This document shows positions 8,974 to 18,629 of a DNA stretch of 64,000 bases, in pieces. A model generated the notes under the pieces. It was not told the origin of the DNA. It saw only the letters and a program-made list of their open reading frames with translations, and ran no database searches. The DNA lies in NCBI RefSeq assembly GCF_014217785.1, contig NZ_CP048814.1, forward strand, positions 620,001-684,000, given 5' to 3'. The DNA is from Rhodococcus triatomae (GTDB taxonomy: Bacteria; Actinomycetota; Actinomycetes; Mycobacteriales; Mycobacteriaceae). Each line of letters opens with the position of its first letter. Position 1 is the stretch's first letter. The position numbers and the translations under genes were made by a program.

Positions 8974-9196
8974 CGGACGTCGTAACGCGAGCGTATTGCC
9001 GAATTTACCCAGGCAGGACTACTCTGCCGTTGTGCCCGGGTTTCGGCCCGATCTGCACCATTTCAGACAACGACGTCTGCCTCACCGGCTATCGGTTTCG
9101 AGGCCGGTCATCCGACACGAACCTCTCACCGCTGGCCACCGGTCCCCTTTTCCGGGAACCACCTTCTGTCGATGACACACATGAGGAGACGGTCGA

Positions 9197-12100
9197 TTGA
9201 CGACACGTGCCGCCCGGACGGGCCTGTACGACCCCGTGCTCGAGAAGAGTAGCTGCGGTGTGGGTTTCATCACCCGCAAGGACGGCACGCAAACCCACGA
9301 GATTCTCGCCAAGGCGCACGCCGCACTGTGTGAGGTGCCCCACCGAGGCGGCATGAACGCCGAGGGTGTCGGAGACGGGGCCGGGGTCAGCGTCGACCTG
9401 TCGGTGCGCCTGTTCCGCAAGCTCACCGGTATCGCCGACCTCGAGGCCGGCCGCTTCGGTGTGGGCAACTTCTTCCTCCCGAACAACCCGGAGTCGTACC
9501 CCGACGCGGAGTCGGTGATCACCCGCGGGCTCGCCGCACAGGGCCTCACCGTGCTGCTCACCCGCAACGTGCCCGTCGACGCCGCGGCCCTGCGGCCGGC
9601 GGCAGCCGCATACCAGCTGCCGATCCGACAGTGGGTGTTCGCCGCCCCGGACGGCTGTACCGATGCGACCGAGTTCGATCTGCGCATCCACGAGGCACTG
9701 CTCGAGATCGAGTCCGTCGCCTACACCGATCCGGCGCTGACCGGTCTCTATCCACTCTCGTTGAGCGCCCGCACCCAGGTCCTCAAGGGGCGGCTCAACT
9801 CGGGAGAGGTGATCCCCTACTTCCGGGATCTGGTCGACCCGGATCACGAAGTGCACACCCTGTACTTCCACACTCGCTTCTCCACCAACACCGATCCGCA
9901 CCCCACGATGGCGCAGCCGTTCCGGCTGATGGCGCACAACGGTGAGCTCAACACAGACAAGAAGAACCGTCTCTCCGAGGCGGCGGTCGCCCGCGCTCGC
10001 AACCGCGAGATCATCCGTCCGCCCGGACAGTCCGACAGCTGCCGGCTGGACCAGACCTTGCAGAGCCGCGTCGTCGAGGACGGCCTCGGTCTCGTCGCCG
10101 CCGTCGTGTCGATGATGCCGCCCGCCTGGGAGAACGACACGTCGCTGTCGCCCGACGTCCGCGCGATGCTCGAGTTCTTCTCGCTCTACGAGGAGAAGAA
10201 CGACGGCCCCGCCGCGCTGATCTTCGGCGACGGCTCGGTCGTCGGCGCTCGGCTCGACCGGCTCGGGCTGCGGCCGCTGCGCTCGGTGGAGACCGACGAG
10301 TACCTCTGCGTCACCTCCGAGGCGGGTCAGTTCGACTTCGACCCACAGACCGTCCTGCACCGCGGACGCATCGAAGCCGGTGGGATGCTGTACTTCGATC
10401 ACCGTGCCGGACGGGCGTATTCGACCGACGAGGCTCTCGAACTGCTCGCCGCTCGTGAGGACTACGCGGCGCTCGTCGCGCAGGCGCGCAACACTCTCGA
10501 GTCGCTGCCCGAGATCCCGGTCGAACCCGGGCCGCAGCGCTACAACGGCGACCTGGAGCGCCATCAACGGTACGTCGCGTACTCGCACAACCAGGAGAGC
10601 TTCAAGTTCATGATGGACCCGATGCTCGCGTCGGGCCAGGAGAAGATCTCCGCGATGGGGTACGGCAACGCCATCAACGCACTCTCCGACGTCGAAGGCG
10701 GTGTGGCCAAGTACTTCTCGCAGCGCTTCGCCCAGGTCACCAACCCGGCACTGGACAGTATTCGCGAGGCGGACGGCATGACTCTGCGGGTGGCGCTCGG
10801 CGCGCGGCCGGGCAGCGGCGCCGTCGACGCTCCCCAGATCGTGGTGCCCACACCGATCCTCACGCATGCCGACATGCTCAGGATCCGCAAGCAGACGGCC
10901 ACGCCGGTGCAGCGGTTCCCGATGCTCTACACCCCCGTGTACGGCGACCGGGACGCCAATGCCGCCGCGGTGGTCGCCGCGATCGATGCGCTCTGCGACG
11001 AAGTCGAGGCGTTCGCCCGGGAGCGCGGGGGCATCGTCATCGTCACCGACCGCCACGTGGCGTCCGATGCGGCGGCCCTGCCGCTGATCGTGGTCGTCTC
11101 GGCGATCAACCAACGCCTCATCGAGGAGGGCCTGCGGCTGCGTGCCTCCCTCGTCGCCGAGTCCGGCCAGATCTCGTCCTCGCACCATGTCGCGACCGCC
11201 CTCGGTTTCGGTGCGTCCGCGATCTACCCGCTGGCCGTGCAGTTGCGCGCCGAGGAGAAGTTCGCCGCCGACCCGGACGCCGCGTTCCGGAAGTTCGCGA
11301 AGGCATCCGAGAAGTCGCTCATGAAGACCATGGGACGCGTCGGACTGTGCACCGTGGAGAGCTACATCGGCGGCGAGTTCTTCGAGCCCAACTACCTCGA
11401 CACCGACGACCCGGTGCTGCACCGGTACTTCCCGAACATGAAGACCCCGGTCGGTGGTGTGGGGTTCACCACCGTCGCCCAGGCCGTCGCCGATTGGCAC
11501 GAGCGGGCACGGACCGTCCAGGGTGAGAAGGACATTCCTCTGCTCGGGCTGTTCAAGGAGCGAGCCGAAGGCGCGGGTCACTCGTACGGCACCACTGCGG
11601 TGCGCGGGTTCGTCGACCTCACCGAGGAGCCCATCTCGTTCGACACCTCCGGGTCGCAGGACCACACCGACGCACTGCGTCTGCTACCGCTCCACCGGCT
11701 CGAGGATGCCTTCGGCATCGACGACGACGCCTACCGCAACGCCGGGTTCCGAGCACTCACACCGGAGGCGGTCGACGGCTTCACCATCACCCCCGGCTAC
11801 CGGGCCTTCTCCCGGACCATGGCCGAGGAGCGCTCCCGCCGCCCCGCCGCGCTGCGGGACGTGCTCGAGTTGCCTGCCGACGTGACGTTCGCGGTCACGG
11901 CCGACGACTTCACCCGCGAGATGGGCCCGTACAGCCGCACCGGGAACAACCACTACGTGGTGCGCGGACTGGAACCGGAGGCGCTGGGCGAGGACCGCTT
12001 CCGGCTCCGCCTCACCGGTCCGCACCGCGGCGACGGCGGACGCCTCGAGGCGCTCGGCACGTCGCTGGCCGCACGTTTCGGTGCCGACGTGCTCGAGCGC

Positions 12101-14698
12101 GTGGTCGACGGCGAGGCACTCGTGGTGCGGGTGGCGGGGCCGGCTCTGGCGTACGTCGGGCTGCTGCGGGCCGCGCCCGCCGCGATCTCCCTCGACGAGG
12201 TGCAGCCGGCCGGCGCGATCACCCCGCGCCTGACGTCCGGTGCGATGAGCCACGGCGCACTGAACGCCAACGCCCACGAGGCCGTCGCACACGGGACGAA
12301 CATGGTCGGCGGCATGTCCAACTGCGGTGAGGGCGGCGAACACATCTCCCGCTTCGGCACCATCCGCGGCTCGCGGATCAAGCAGTTCGCGTCCGGCCGG
12401 TTCGGCGTGTGGGCCGGCTACCTGGCCGACCCGATGCTCGAGGAACTCGAGATCAAGATCGCGCAGGGCGCCAAACCCGGCGAGGGCGGGCAGTTGCCCG
12501 CACCGAAGGTGACCGTCGAGATCGCCGCCGCCCGCGGCGGCACTCCCGGAGTCGAACTGGTCTCTCCCCCACCACATCACGACACCTACTCGATCGAGGA
12601 CCTGGCGCAGTTGATCCACGACTGCAAGGCCTCCCGGGTCCGCGTCATCGTCAAACTGGTGTCCTCGGAAGGCATCGGCACCATCGCGGTGGGTGTCGCG
12701 AAGGCCGGGGCGGACGTCATCAACGTCGCCGGAAACACCGGCGGCACCGGGGCCGCCGCCGTCACCAGCCTCAAGTACGCGGGCCGCTCCGCGGAGATCG
12801 GTGTCGCCGAGGTCCATCAGGCGCTCAGTGCGAACGGGCTGCGCGACAAGGTGCTGCTGCGCTGTTCGGGCGCGCACCAGACCGGCAGCGACGTCGTCAA
12901 GTCGGCGCTGCTCGGCGCGGACAGCTTCGAGTTCGGCACCACCGCACTGATGATGCTCAAGTGCGTGATGGCCAAGAACTGCAACGTCAAGTGCCCGGCC
13001 GGGCTCACCACCAACCCGGAGGTCTTCGACGGCGATCCGCGGGCGATGGCGCAGTACCTGCTCAACATCGCGCACGAGACCCGCGAGTTGCTCTCCGAAC
13101 TGGGCCTGCGCTCGCTCCGCGAAGCGCGTGGTCGCACTGACCTGCTGCAACTTCTCGACCACCCCTCGGGTGTCGGTGCGCTCGACCTGCGGGCCATGCT
13201 CACCGTCGTCGACGAGATCCGCGTGGAGAACCCCGTGTACCTCGAGAAGGACTACACCCTCGACGACGGCTGGCTCACCGAACTGCGTGCGGCCCTGATC
13301 GACGACGGCGCCGAGACTGTGCGGCTGGGCGGCGGAGTCGTGCTCGGCAACCGGAACAAGACGGTCGGCGGTCAGCTGTCGGTCGACATCGAGCGGATGC
13401 TCAACCACGAACTGGGCGAGCAGCTTCCGCCGGCGGCTCTGCGGGACGACCGTGGCCGCGGGTACCTGCGAGCGGACTCGGTGCGGATCGAGACCACCGG
13501 GTCCGCGGGCCTGTCGTACGCCGCGTTCTGCAACGACGGCATGCGGATGACGCACACCGGAACCTGCAACGACGGCGTCGGCAAGGGCGCGTCCGGTGGC
13601 GTGATCGTGGTGCGCTCCCCCGGCGGCGGCTCCCCCGCCACCGGAGGGAACGTCCTCATCGGGAACTTCGCTCTGTTCGGCGCCACGGGCGGACGCACGT
13701 TCGTCGAGGGCGCGGCCGGGGACCGCTTCGCGGTGCGCAACTCCGGCGCCACCGCGGTGGTCGAAGGCGTCGGCGACTTCGCCTGCGAGTACATGACCAA
13801 CGGCGCCGTCCTCAATCTCGGCGGGTTCGGCAAGGGCGTCGGCAACGGCATGTCCGGTGGCTTCTTCTACCAGTACGATCCGCACGGACTGCTGTCCGGC
13901 AAGGCCAGTGTGGATTCGATCCTGCTCGGGTCGATCGTCGGCGACGACGAGCAGGCCGTGCTGCACCGCGAGGCGGTGCACCTGTTGCTGGCCTGGCATG
14001 CCGAGGCCACCGGATCCACCAAGGCCCTGTGGTTGCTCGAGCACTGGGACACCGAGCAGGTGCACTTCGTGTACGGCATGCCGCGGGCGCTTCTGCAGTA
14101 CCAGGACGCGGACGAGATCCTGGCAGCCAAGCCCCGCAAGGAACTCGTCGACGAGCTGGGATCCGCACTGGTCGCCCATCAGGTCCGCAAGTTCAAGGAG
14201 GACTACCGCGCCGGGCGCAGCGTGCTGGGCGGGGCCGTTCCCTCCTACGGCGAGACCGACACGGAGACCATGTTCGCGCTGCTCAACAACTACACGGTGC
14301 TCAGCGCCGCGCAGGAGCTGGCGCTGTCGAAGCTCCCCGGCGTCACCGACACGTCGGATCCGGCCGTGGACAAGGCTGTCCGGAACCTGCTTCTCACCGA
14401 GGATTTCTTCCTGGTCCAGAAGCTGCAGCGGTACGCCCGGGAGGCACTGGCCGGGTACGGAGACGAGGAGCTCGCGGTGATGGTGGCGGCCAAGCGGGTC
14501 GGCGACTACAAGGAGTCCCTGCGCCGCCGTGACGTGCGGTCCATGGACAGCCCGGGAACGTACGGCTGGATCCTGCACCAGGACACCAAGAACCGGGAGC
14601 GCATCGGCCGCCTGCCCGGGTTCGAGGAGCTGTTCGCCCAGCACGCGCTCCCCGACGTCGCCGCCGCGGCGGCCCGCACGATCGCACCGGCGTCGTGA
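9197..14698 (+). CDS. glutamate synthase-like large subunit with C-terminal extension
   Basis: 1,833 residues; normal GltB is about 1,500. Order: class II glutamine amidotransferase whose nucleophile would be Cys20 after removal of 19 residues (SSCGVGFITRKDG; later MAHNGELNTDKKN), central domain, FMN-binding synthase domain (ITPRLTSGAMSHGALN; NVAGNTGGTGAAAVTSLKYA), a 3Fe-4S-type cysteine cluster at 1256, 1262 and 1266, and a GXGXG beta-helix (NDGVGKGASGGVIVV). About 230 further residues have no counterpart in canonical GltB. The cysteine spacing is C-x5-C-x3-C, not the usual C-x5-C-x4-C. TTG start with GAGGAG 10 nt upstream. The stop overlaps the diflavin reductase start. Predicted to make glutamate from glutamine and 2-oxoglutarate, or to run a related amidotransfer reaction. 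Confidence 0.9.
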   Translation: MTTRAARTGLYDPVLEKSSCGVGFITRKDGTQTHEILAKAHAALCEVPHRGGMNAEGVGDGAGVSVDLSVRLFRKLTGIADLEAGRFGVGNFFLPNNPESYPDAESVITRGLAAQGLTVLLTRNVPVDAAALRPAAAAYQLPIRQWVFAAPDGCTDATEFDLRIHEALLEIESVAYTDPALTGLYPLSLSARTQVLKGRLNSGEVIPYFRDLVDPDHEVHTLYFHTRFSTNTDPHPTMAQPFRLMAHNGELNTDKKNRLSEAAVARARNREIIRPPGQSDSCRLDQTLQSRVVEDGLGLVAAVVSMMPPAWENDTSLSPDVRAMLEFFSLYEEKNDGPAALIFGDGSVVGARLDRLGLRPLRSVETDEYLCVTSEAGQFDFDPQTVLHRGRIEAGGMLYFDHRAGRAYSTDEALELLAAREDYAALVAQARNTLESLPEIPVEPGPQRYNGDLERHQRYVAYSHNQESFKFMMDPMLASGQEKISAMGYGNAINALSDVEGGVAKYFSQRFAQVTNPALDSIREADGMTLRVALGARPGSGAVDAPQIVVPTPILTHADMLRIRKQTATPVQRFPMLYTPVYGDRDANAAAVVAAIDALCDEVEAFARERGGIVIVTDRHVASDAAALPLIVVVSAINQRLIEEGLRLRASLVAESGQISSSHHVATALGFGASAIYPLAVQLRAEEKFAADPDAAFRKFAKASEKSLMKTMGRVGLCTVESYIGGEFFEPNYLDTDDPVLHRYFPNMKTPVGGVGFTTVAQAVADWHERARTVQGEKDIPLLGLFKERAEGAGHSYGTTAVRGFVDLTEEPISFDTSGSQDHTDALRLLPLHRLEDAFGIDDDAYRNAGFRALTPEAVDGFTITPGYRAFSRTMAEERSRRPAALRDVLELPADVTFAVTADDFTREMGPYSRTGNNHYVVRGLEPEALGEDRFRLRLTGPHRGDGGRLEALGTSLAARFGADVLERVVDGEALVVRVAGPALAYVGLLRAAPAAISLDEVQPAGAITPRLTSGAMSHGALNANAHEAVAHGTNMVGGMSNCGEGGEHISRFGTIRGSRIKQFASGRFGVWAGYLADPMLEELEIKIAQGAKPGEGGQLPAPKVTVEIAAARGGTPGVELVSPPPHHDTYSIEDLAQLIHDCKASRVRVIVKLVSSEGIGTIAVGVAKAGADVINVAGNTGGTGAAAVTSLKYAGRSAEIGVAEVHQALSANGLRDKVLLRCSGAHQTGSDVVKSALLGADSFEFGTTALMMLKCVMAKNCNVKCPAGLTTNPEVFDGDPRAMAQYLLNIAHETRELLSELGLRSLREARGRTDLLQLLDHPSGVGALDLRAMLTVVDEIRVENPVYLEKDYTLDDGWLTELRAALIDDGAETVRLGGGVVLGNRNKTVGGQLSVDIERMLNHELGEQLPPAALRDDRGRGYLRADSVRIETTGSAGLSYAAFCNDGMRMTHTGTCNDGVGKGASGGVIVVRSPGGGSPATGGNVLIGNFALFGATGGRTFVEGAAGDRFAVRNSGATAVVEGVGDFACEYMTNGAVLNLGGFGKGVGNGMSGGFFYQYDPHGLLSGKASVDSILLGSIVGDDEQAVLHREAVHLLLAWHAEATGSTKALWLLEHWDTEQVHFVYGMPRALLQYQDADEILAAKPRKELVDELGSALVAHQVRKFKEDYRAGRSVLGGAVPSYGETDTETMFALLNNYTVLSAAQELALSKLPGVTDTSDPAVDKAVRNLLLTEDFFLVQKLQRYAREALAGYGDEELAVMVAAKRVGDYKESLRRRDVRSMDSPGTYGWILHQDTKNRERIGRLPGFEELFAQHALPDVAAAAARTIAPAS

Positions 14699-16470
14699 CC
14701 GCGCTGTACATCCCGCAGGATGCCCCGTTCAGCACCGACCAGCGAGTGTGGCTGTCCGGGTTCCTCGCGGGCGTGCAATCGCGGCTCCTCGTCGCCGCCG
14801 ACGCCGCCGGGTCCGGCGCAACGAGTTCGGCTCCGGTCGTGCACGTGCTGTACGGCAGCCAGACCGGCAACGCCGAGTCCGTCGCCGAGGACGCCGCCGA
14901 AGCGGCTCGCGCACAGGGCCTCTCCCCGGTCGTGTCCGCACTCGACGACATGGACCTCGATCGGCTGACGACGGTCGAGCGACTCCTGGTCGTCACGTCC
15001 ACGTACGGCGAGGGCGAGATGCCCGACAACGCCGAACTGTTCTGGGAGGCGCTGTCCGCCGAGGGCACGCCGCGACTCGAGCAGTGTGAGTTTGCGGTGC
15101 TCGCCCTCGGCGACACCGGCTATGACGGTTTCTGTCAGGCCGGCAAGGTGATCGACACCAGGCTCGAGCAGCTCGGTGCCAGGCGTCTGACCGCCCGGGT
15201 GGACTGCGACGTCGACTACGAGGACGCTGCGGCCGCATGGGTCGCCGAGACCGTGCCGCTGCTGGCTGCCGAGGCCGGGGCCGGGGCCGGGGCCGGGGCC
15301 GGAGCCGACGCCACACTGCCCGAGGTCGCGGCGAAGCCGAAGCGCAAGCGCTCACAGTGGACCCGCAAGAACCCGTACGCCTCGACCGTCGCCGTCAACC
15401 GTTGCCTGTCGAAGCCCGGCTCCGCGAAGGAAATCCGGCACTACGAATTCGCCCTCGCCGAGTCGGGACTCGAGTACGAGGCCGGGGACGCGCTCGGGGT
15501 CATGCCGATCAACGACCCGGTCCTGGTCCAGGCCGTCATCGACCGGCTCGGCATCGACGGTGACACCTCGGTGGCCGGCCACGATCGGCCGCTGCGCGAC
15601 GTTCTGGCGTACAGCCTCGAGATCCGGACCCCGTCGCACGAGCTGATCACCGAGATCGAACAGCGCGCCGGCGACGACGAACTCAGCCACGTGGTCCGGC
15701 ACGGCGACAAGGAAGCCCTGGACGCCTGGCTCTGGGGCAAGGATGTGCTCGATCTTCTCCTCCTCGACCCGTCCCCGGCGTTCGAGGTGGACGAGTTCAC
15801 CGGACTACTGCGGCCTCTGCAGCACCGCGCCTACTCGATCTCGTCGAGTCCCAAGGCGGTCCCGGGCTCCGTCCACCTCACCGTGGCGAGTGTCCGGCAC
15901 TGCACCGACGGACGCGACCGGGGTGGTGTGTGCTCGACGTTCCTCGCGGACCGGATCGGGGACGGCGAGTGTGCGGGAATCTTCGTCTCGCCCAACAAGT
16001 CGTTCCGCGTTCCCACCGACGACGGCGCGCCGATGATCATGGTCGGCCCGGGTACCGGCGTCGCACCGTTCCGGGCCTTCCTGCAGGAGCGCCGGGCACG
16101 CGGTGCGTCCGGGAAGAACTGGCTGTTCTTCGGTGATCAGCACCGGGCGTCGGACTACATCTACGAGGACGAGCTGACGCAGTTCGCCGACGAGGGTGTG
16201 CTGCACCGGCTGGACCTGGCGTTCTCCCGCGACCAGGCCGACAAGGTGTACGTACAGACGCGGATGGCGGAGCACGGCAAGGAACTGTTCGGCTGGCTCG
16301 AGGAAGGTGGGCACTTCTACGTGTGCGGCGATGCGAGCCGGATGGCGAAGGACGTCGACCGGGCACTGCACGCGGTGATCGAAACCCACGGCGGCATGTC
16401 CGCGGACGCGGCGAGCGAGTACGTGAACACCCTCAAGCGGGAGAAGCGGTACCTGCGCGACGTGTACTGA
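14695..16470 (+). CDS. NADPH diflavin reductase (CysJ-like)
   Basis: 591 residues. Flavodoxin/FMN domain at about 48-190 (YGSQTGNAESVAEDAA, TSTYGEGEMPDN, LALGDTGYDGF), Ala-Gly linker, then a ferredoxin-NADP reductase-type FAD domain (RAYSISSSP, GVCSTFLADRI) and NADPH domain (GPGTGVAPFRAFLQERR, YVCGDASRMAKDVD). It ends in the FAD-stacking tyrosine of RYLRDVY, as CysJ does. CysJ normally feeds electrons to sulfite reductase, but no sulfite reductase hemoprotein gene is nearby. The GTG start overlaps the TGA of the glutamate synthase-like gene (GTGA), so it very likely supplies that enzyme in place of the usual GltD (inference). Confidence 0.9.
   Translation: MTALYIPQDAPFSTDQRVWLSGFLAGVQSRLLVAADAAGSGATSSAPVVHVLYGSQTGNAESVAEDAAEAARAQGLSPVVSALDDMDLDRLTTVERLLVVTSTYGEGEMPDNAELFWEALSAEGTPRLEQCEFAVLALGDTGYDGFCQAGKVIDTRLEQLGARRLTARVDCDVDYEDAAAAWVAETVPLLAAEAGAGAGAGAGADATLPEVAAKPKRKRSQWTRKNPYASTVAVNRCLSKPGSAKEIRHYEFALAESGLEYEAGDALGVMPINDPVLVQAVIDRLGIDGDTSVAGHDRPLRDVLAYSLEIRTPSHELITEIEQRAGDDELSHVVRHGDKEALDAWLWGKDVLDLLLLDPSPAFEVDEFTGLLRPLQHRAYSISSSPKAVPGSVHLTVASVRHCTDGRDRGGVCSTFLADRIGDGECAGIFVSPNKSFRVPTDDGAPMIMVGPGTGVAPFRAFLQERRARGASGKNWLFFGDQHRASDYIYEDELTQFADEGVLHRLDLAFSRDQADKVYVQTRMAEHGKELFGWLEEGGHFYVCGDASRMAKDVDRALHAVIETHGGMSADAASEYVNTLKREKRYLRDVY
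15274..15306 (+). repeat. GGGGCC hexanucleotide tract inside the diflavin reductase gene
   Basis: Four exact GGGGCC units (15277-15300) with one flanking degenerate unit encode an alternating Ala-Gly interdomain linker. Because the unit is six bases, copy-number change would alter linker length without shifting frame. Confidence 0.8.
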
Positions 16471-16501
16471 CCGACAGCCGCGATCGCAACGCTGTGTCGG
16501 T
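16470..16501 (+). terminator. possible hairpin terminator after the diflavin reductase gene
   Basis: ACCGACAGC and GCTGTGTCGGT can pair as a nine-base stem with a two-base bulge, starting at the last base of the stop codon. There is no clear T-run afterwards, so this is a structural guess. Confidence 0.4.
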
Positions 16502-16563
16502 GTCAGCTTCTATGCTCTGTGTTGTTGGAGAACACCGGCACGATCAACAGAGCGAGGGCAACC

Positions 16564-17262
16564 ATGGCTGAGCGTTTGTGGCTCGACGTTCCGTTCAGTG
16601 AAAAGGACGACGCGAAGGCAAGTGGAGCACGGTGGGACGGCGGCGCGAGGCGCTGGTTTGCACCGACACCGCAATCCATGAGTCAGCTCGGACGATGGGC
16701 ACCGAAGCCTCCAGTGCCAGCACTTCTTCCAGGGGAGGATAGGACATTCGGATCGGGCCTGTTCGTCGACCTCGTGCCAAGTTCTTGCTGGTTCACCAAC
16801 GTCAGGTCGTGCGTCTCACAGCAAGATTGGGATCGATTGCGTCGAATGCTGATCACCCGCGCGGAGCAGCGTTGCGAGGCATGCGGCAGCGGTGAGGACC
16901 GTGCTGCCCGACGCTGGCTCGAAGCCCACGAACGTTGGAACTATGACAACGCCAGCCTCACCCAGAGTCTGCGTCGGTTGATCGTGCTCTGCACTCCATG
17001 TCATCAAGCAACCCATTTTGGTCTCGCTCAACTACGAGGACACGACGTTGAGGCACTCACCCACCTGTCGATCGTCACACGTATGAATCGCGATCAGGCG
17101 AACGCGCACGTATCCGACGCATTCCGTCTCTGGAACCAACGGTCGCAGTACGCTTGGCATCTCGACCTTTCCATCTTGATCAATGCGGGCATCGGCCTTC
17201 AGCGACCTCCATCACCGCAGCAGCGGGTCGAAGCTGCCATCCCCCACACTTCCGGCGCATAG
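16564..17262 (+). CDS. DUF5710 / HNH-type zinc-binding protein
   Basis: 232 residues. The N-terminal DUF5710 motif (LDVPFSEKDDAKASGARWD, then RRWFAP) is a short domain common on DNA-processing proteins of mobile elements. The middle carries an HNH-like treble-clef zinc site: CEACGS, then LEAHERW, then CTPCHQATHFG. This suggests a nuclease or DNA-binding protein, but no target or partner is evident. ATG 16564 follows a purine-rich GAGCGAGGG. Base composition looks lower in G+C than the flanking genes, consistent with transfer. Single gene, convergent with the DUF3558 lipoprotein gene. Confidence 0.75.
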   Translation: MAERLWLDVPFSEKDDAKASGARWDGGARRWFAPTPQSMSQLGRWAPKPPVPALLPGEDRTFGSGLFVDLVPSSCWFTNVRSCVSQQDWDRLRRMLITRAEQRCEACGSGEDRAARRWLEAHERWNYDNASLTQSLRRLIVLCTPCHQATHFGLAQLRGHDVEALTHLSIVTRMNRDQANAHVSDAFRLWNQRSQYAWHLDLSILINAGIGLQRPPSPQQRVEAAIPHTSGA

Positions 17263-17384
17263 TAGTCTTCTCGCCGCAAGCCGCGCGCAGCGACACTACG
17301 ACATGAGCCGCCGTAATCCCGGTCGATCCGACCAGCGTGCGCCAGCCGGGACGACGTTGCGATAGCAGGTCGGCGGCCCCCAAC

Positions 17385-17981
17385 CTATGCGCCCACCGGC
17401 AGGTACGGTAAGAACACTCGCATCATCCCGTCCATCCCCGCACATCTCTCTCCGGGGGGCGTATCGCCGCCGAAGACGTCCCGCGTGATCGTGAGAGCTC
17501 CGAACGAGGTTTCGACGGTGAGCACGCATTTGTCGAAGTGCCGGTCGGCATTGAACATGGCGCGTCTGCCGTCGATGTCGGCGTAGCTGATATCGGTGAT
17601 CTGGGCGCGTTCGTCTCTCTCGACGTACTCCTCGAATGTGGTATTCGTGGAGATGACATTGACGCCTTTCACTCGTGGATCCATGTACGCGCAGGTGAGA
17701 AAGGTCCGGTCTTCGCCGCCGGTCAGATCGCTGACCTTCTCCGTGGAGGGGTCCAGCCCCGCCGCCTCGATCGCGTCGTCGGGGAGGTCGAGGCAGGGGT
17801 CGAAAAGCACCGGAGGCCGCCCCGATTCATCGGTGGACCGGGGTTCGCGAGTTGTCGAGGTTGCTACCGCGAGAGTGTCCCCGGATGCGTCGGGATCGTC
17901 GCTGTCCGTGCCGCACGAGGCAAGGGACAGTCCGAGAACGGTGACGATCCCGGCCGAACCGGCCCAGCGCCGCAGTGTCAT
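17385..17981 (-). CDS. DUF3558-family lipoprotein
   Basis: 198-residue secreted lipoprotein. Signal sequence with lipobox LASC (Cys23), disordered Ser/Thr/Asp stretch, then a DUF3558-type domain with the paired cysteines of FDPCLDLP and FLTCAYMD. Function of DUF3558 is unknown; the family is largely confined to mycolic-acid actinobacteria. Its ATG overlaps the stop of the upstream small T7SS-like gene. The same two-gene arrangement recurs twice at 56256-58369. Confidence 0.82.
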   Translation of the reverse strand: MTLRRWAGSAGIVTVLGLSLASCGTDSDDPDASGDTLAVATSTTREPRSTDESGRPPVLFDPCLDLPDDAIEAAGLDPSTEKVSDLTGGEDRTFLTCAYMDPRVKGVNVISTNTTFEEYVERDERAQITDISYADIDGRRAMFNADRHFDKCVLTVETSFGALTITRDVFGGDTPPGERCAGMDGMMRVFLPYLPVGA

Positions 17982-18319
17982 GAGGCGAACCCTTGGGAAA
18001 TGGTGGTGATCTGCTGCATTACGGCACTGTCCTGATCCGCAAAGGCCTCGCCACCGCCCACGAATGCGGCTCGCATCGCCTCGATCGCCTCGCGGAACTG
18101 CACCAACCGTCCCAGTACGGAATCAGGCCCGTCGACCCCTTTGCGGCGATATCCCTCGGCAAGTTGCTGTGCCGACTCGAATCCGCCGAATCCGGACACC
18201 GAACCGAGTTCGGACGCGTCGACTATTCTTTGGTCCAGTTTCGCCAGCATCTCGTCACAGATCCCGACGATCTCCTCGATCGTCCCCTCCTCGAGGCGCA
18301 ACGGCTTTTGCTCACTCAC
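17978..18319 (-). CDS. small T7SS/WXG-type helical protein paired with DUF3558 lipoprotein
   Basis: 113 residues from a GTG start at 18319 with GGGGGGAT just upstream. All-helical, with a central GFGGFESAQQLAEGYRRKG segment and a C-terminal AMRAAFVGGGEAFADQD. The same end signature (AMREAFAAGGEAFADVD) is found in the orphan gene at 30532-30852, so the two are paralogues. Probable ESX-associated protein of unknown function. Its stop overlaps the lipoprotein start (ATGA). Confidence 0.65.
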   Translation of the reverse strand: MSEQKPLRLEEGTIEEIVGICDEMLAKLDQRIVDASELGSVSGFGGFESAQQLAEGYRRKGVDGPDSVLGRLVQFREAIEAMRAAFVGGGEAFADQDSAVMQQITTISQGFAS

Positions 18320-18629
18320 GGTTCATCCCCCCTGGCTGCTCATTACGTCCGATCTGTGGACATGCTAGTCGACAAGCGAAACAGAGAACGCTGCCGAACC
18401 AGGATGGTGTCGTGGGCCAGTGCCCATCGCAGGAGTCAGCAGCCGAACTTCACGATCGGTTCACCAGTGTGGTGGTGCGGGGCTCGGCACAGGGTGGAAG
18501 GTGCCCGACACCTCACCCTGGGGCGAGGATTCCATGGGCAGGATAGACCAGTGCTGAGCGAACCTCGTCCGCTTGGCAAGCCACCAGCATGATCGTGTCG
18601 CCCCGGCCGCCTGCGGCGCCGTCACGTGG
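18320..18629. other. 310-bp intergenic region with no recognised gene
   Basis: Lies upstream of the small T7SS-like gene (minus strand) and downstream of the siderophore-binding protein gene (minus strand). Open frames here have no family signature and no ribosome site. Only the promoter of the T7SS-like gene is expected. Confidence 0.5.

Noticed and set aside
8974-9196. Possible GlnR-type sites (GTGAC/GTAAC spacings) before the glutamate synthase-like gene
   Set aside because: The spacing between half-sites does not fit the GlnR consensus on either reading, so no site is claimed.
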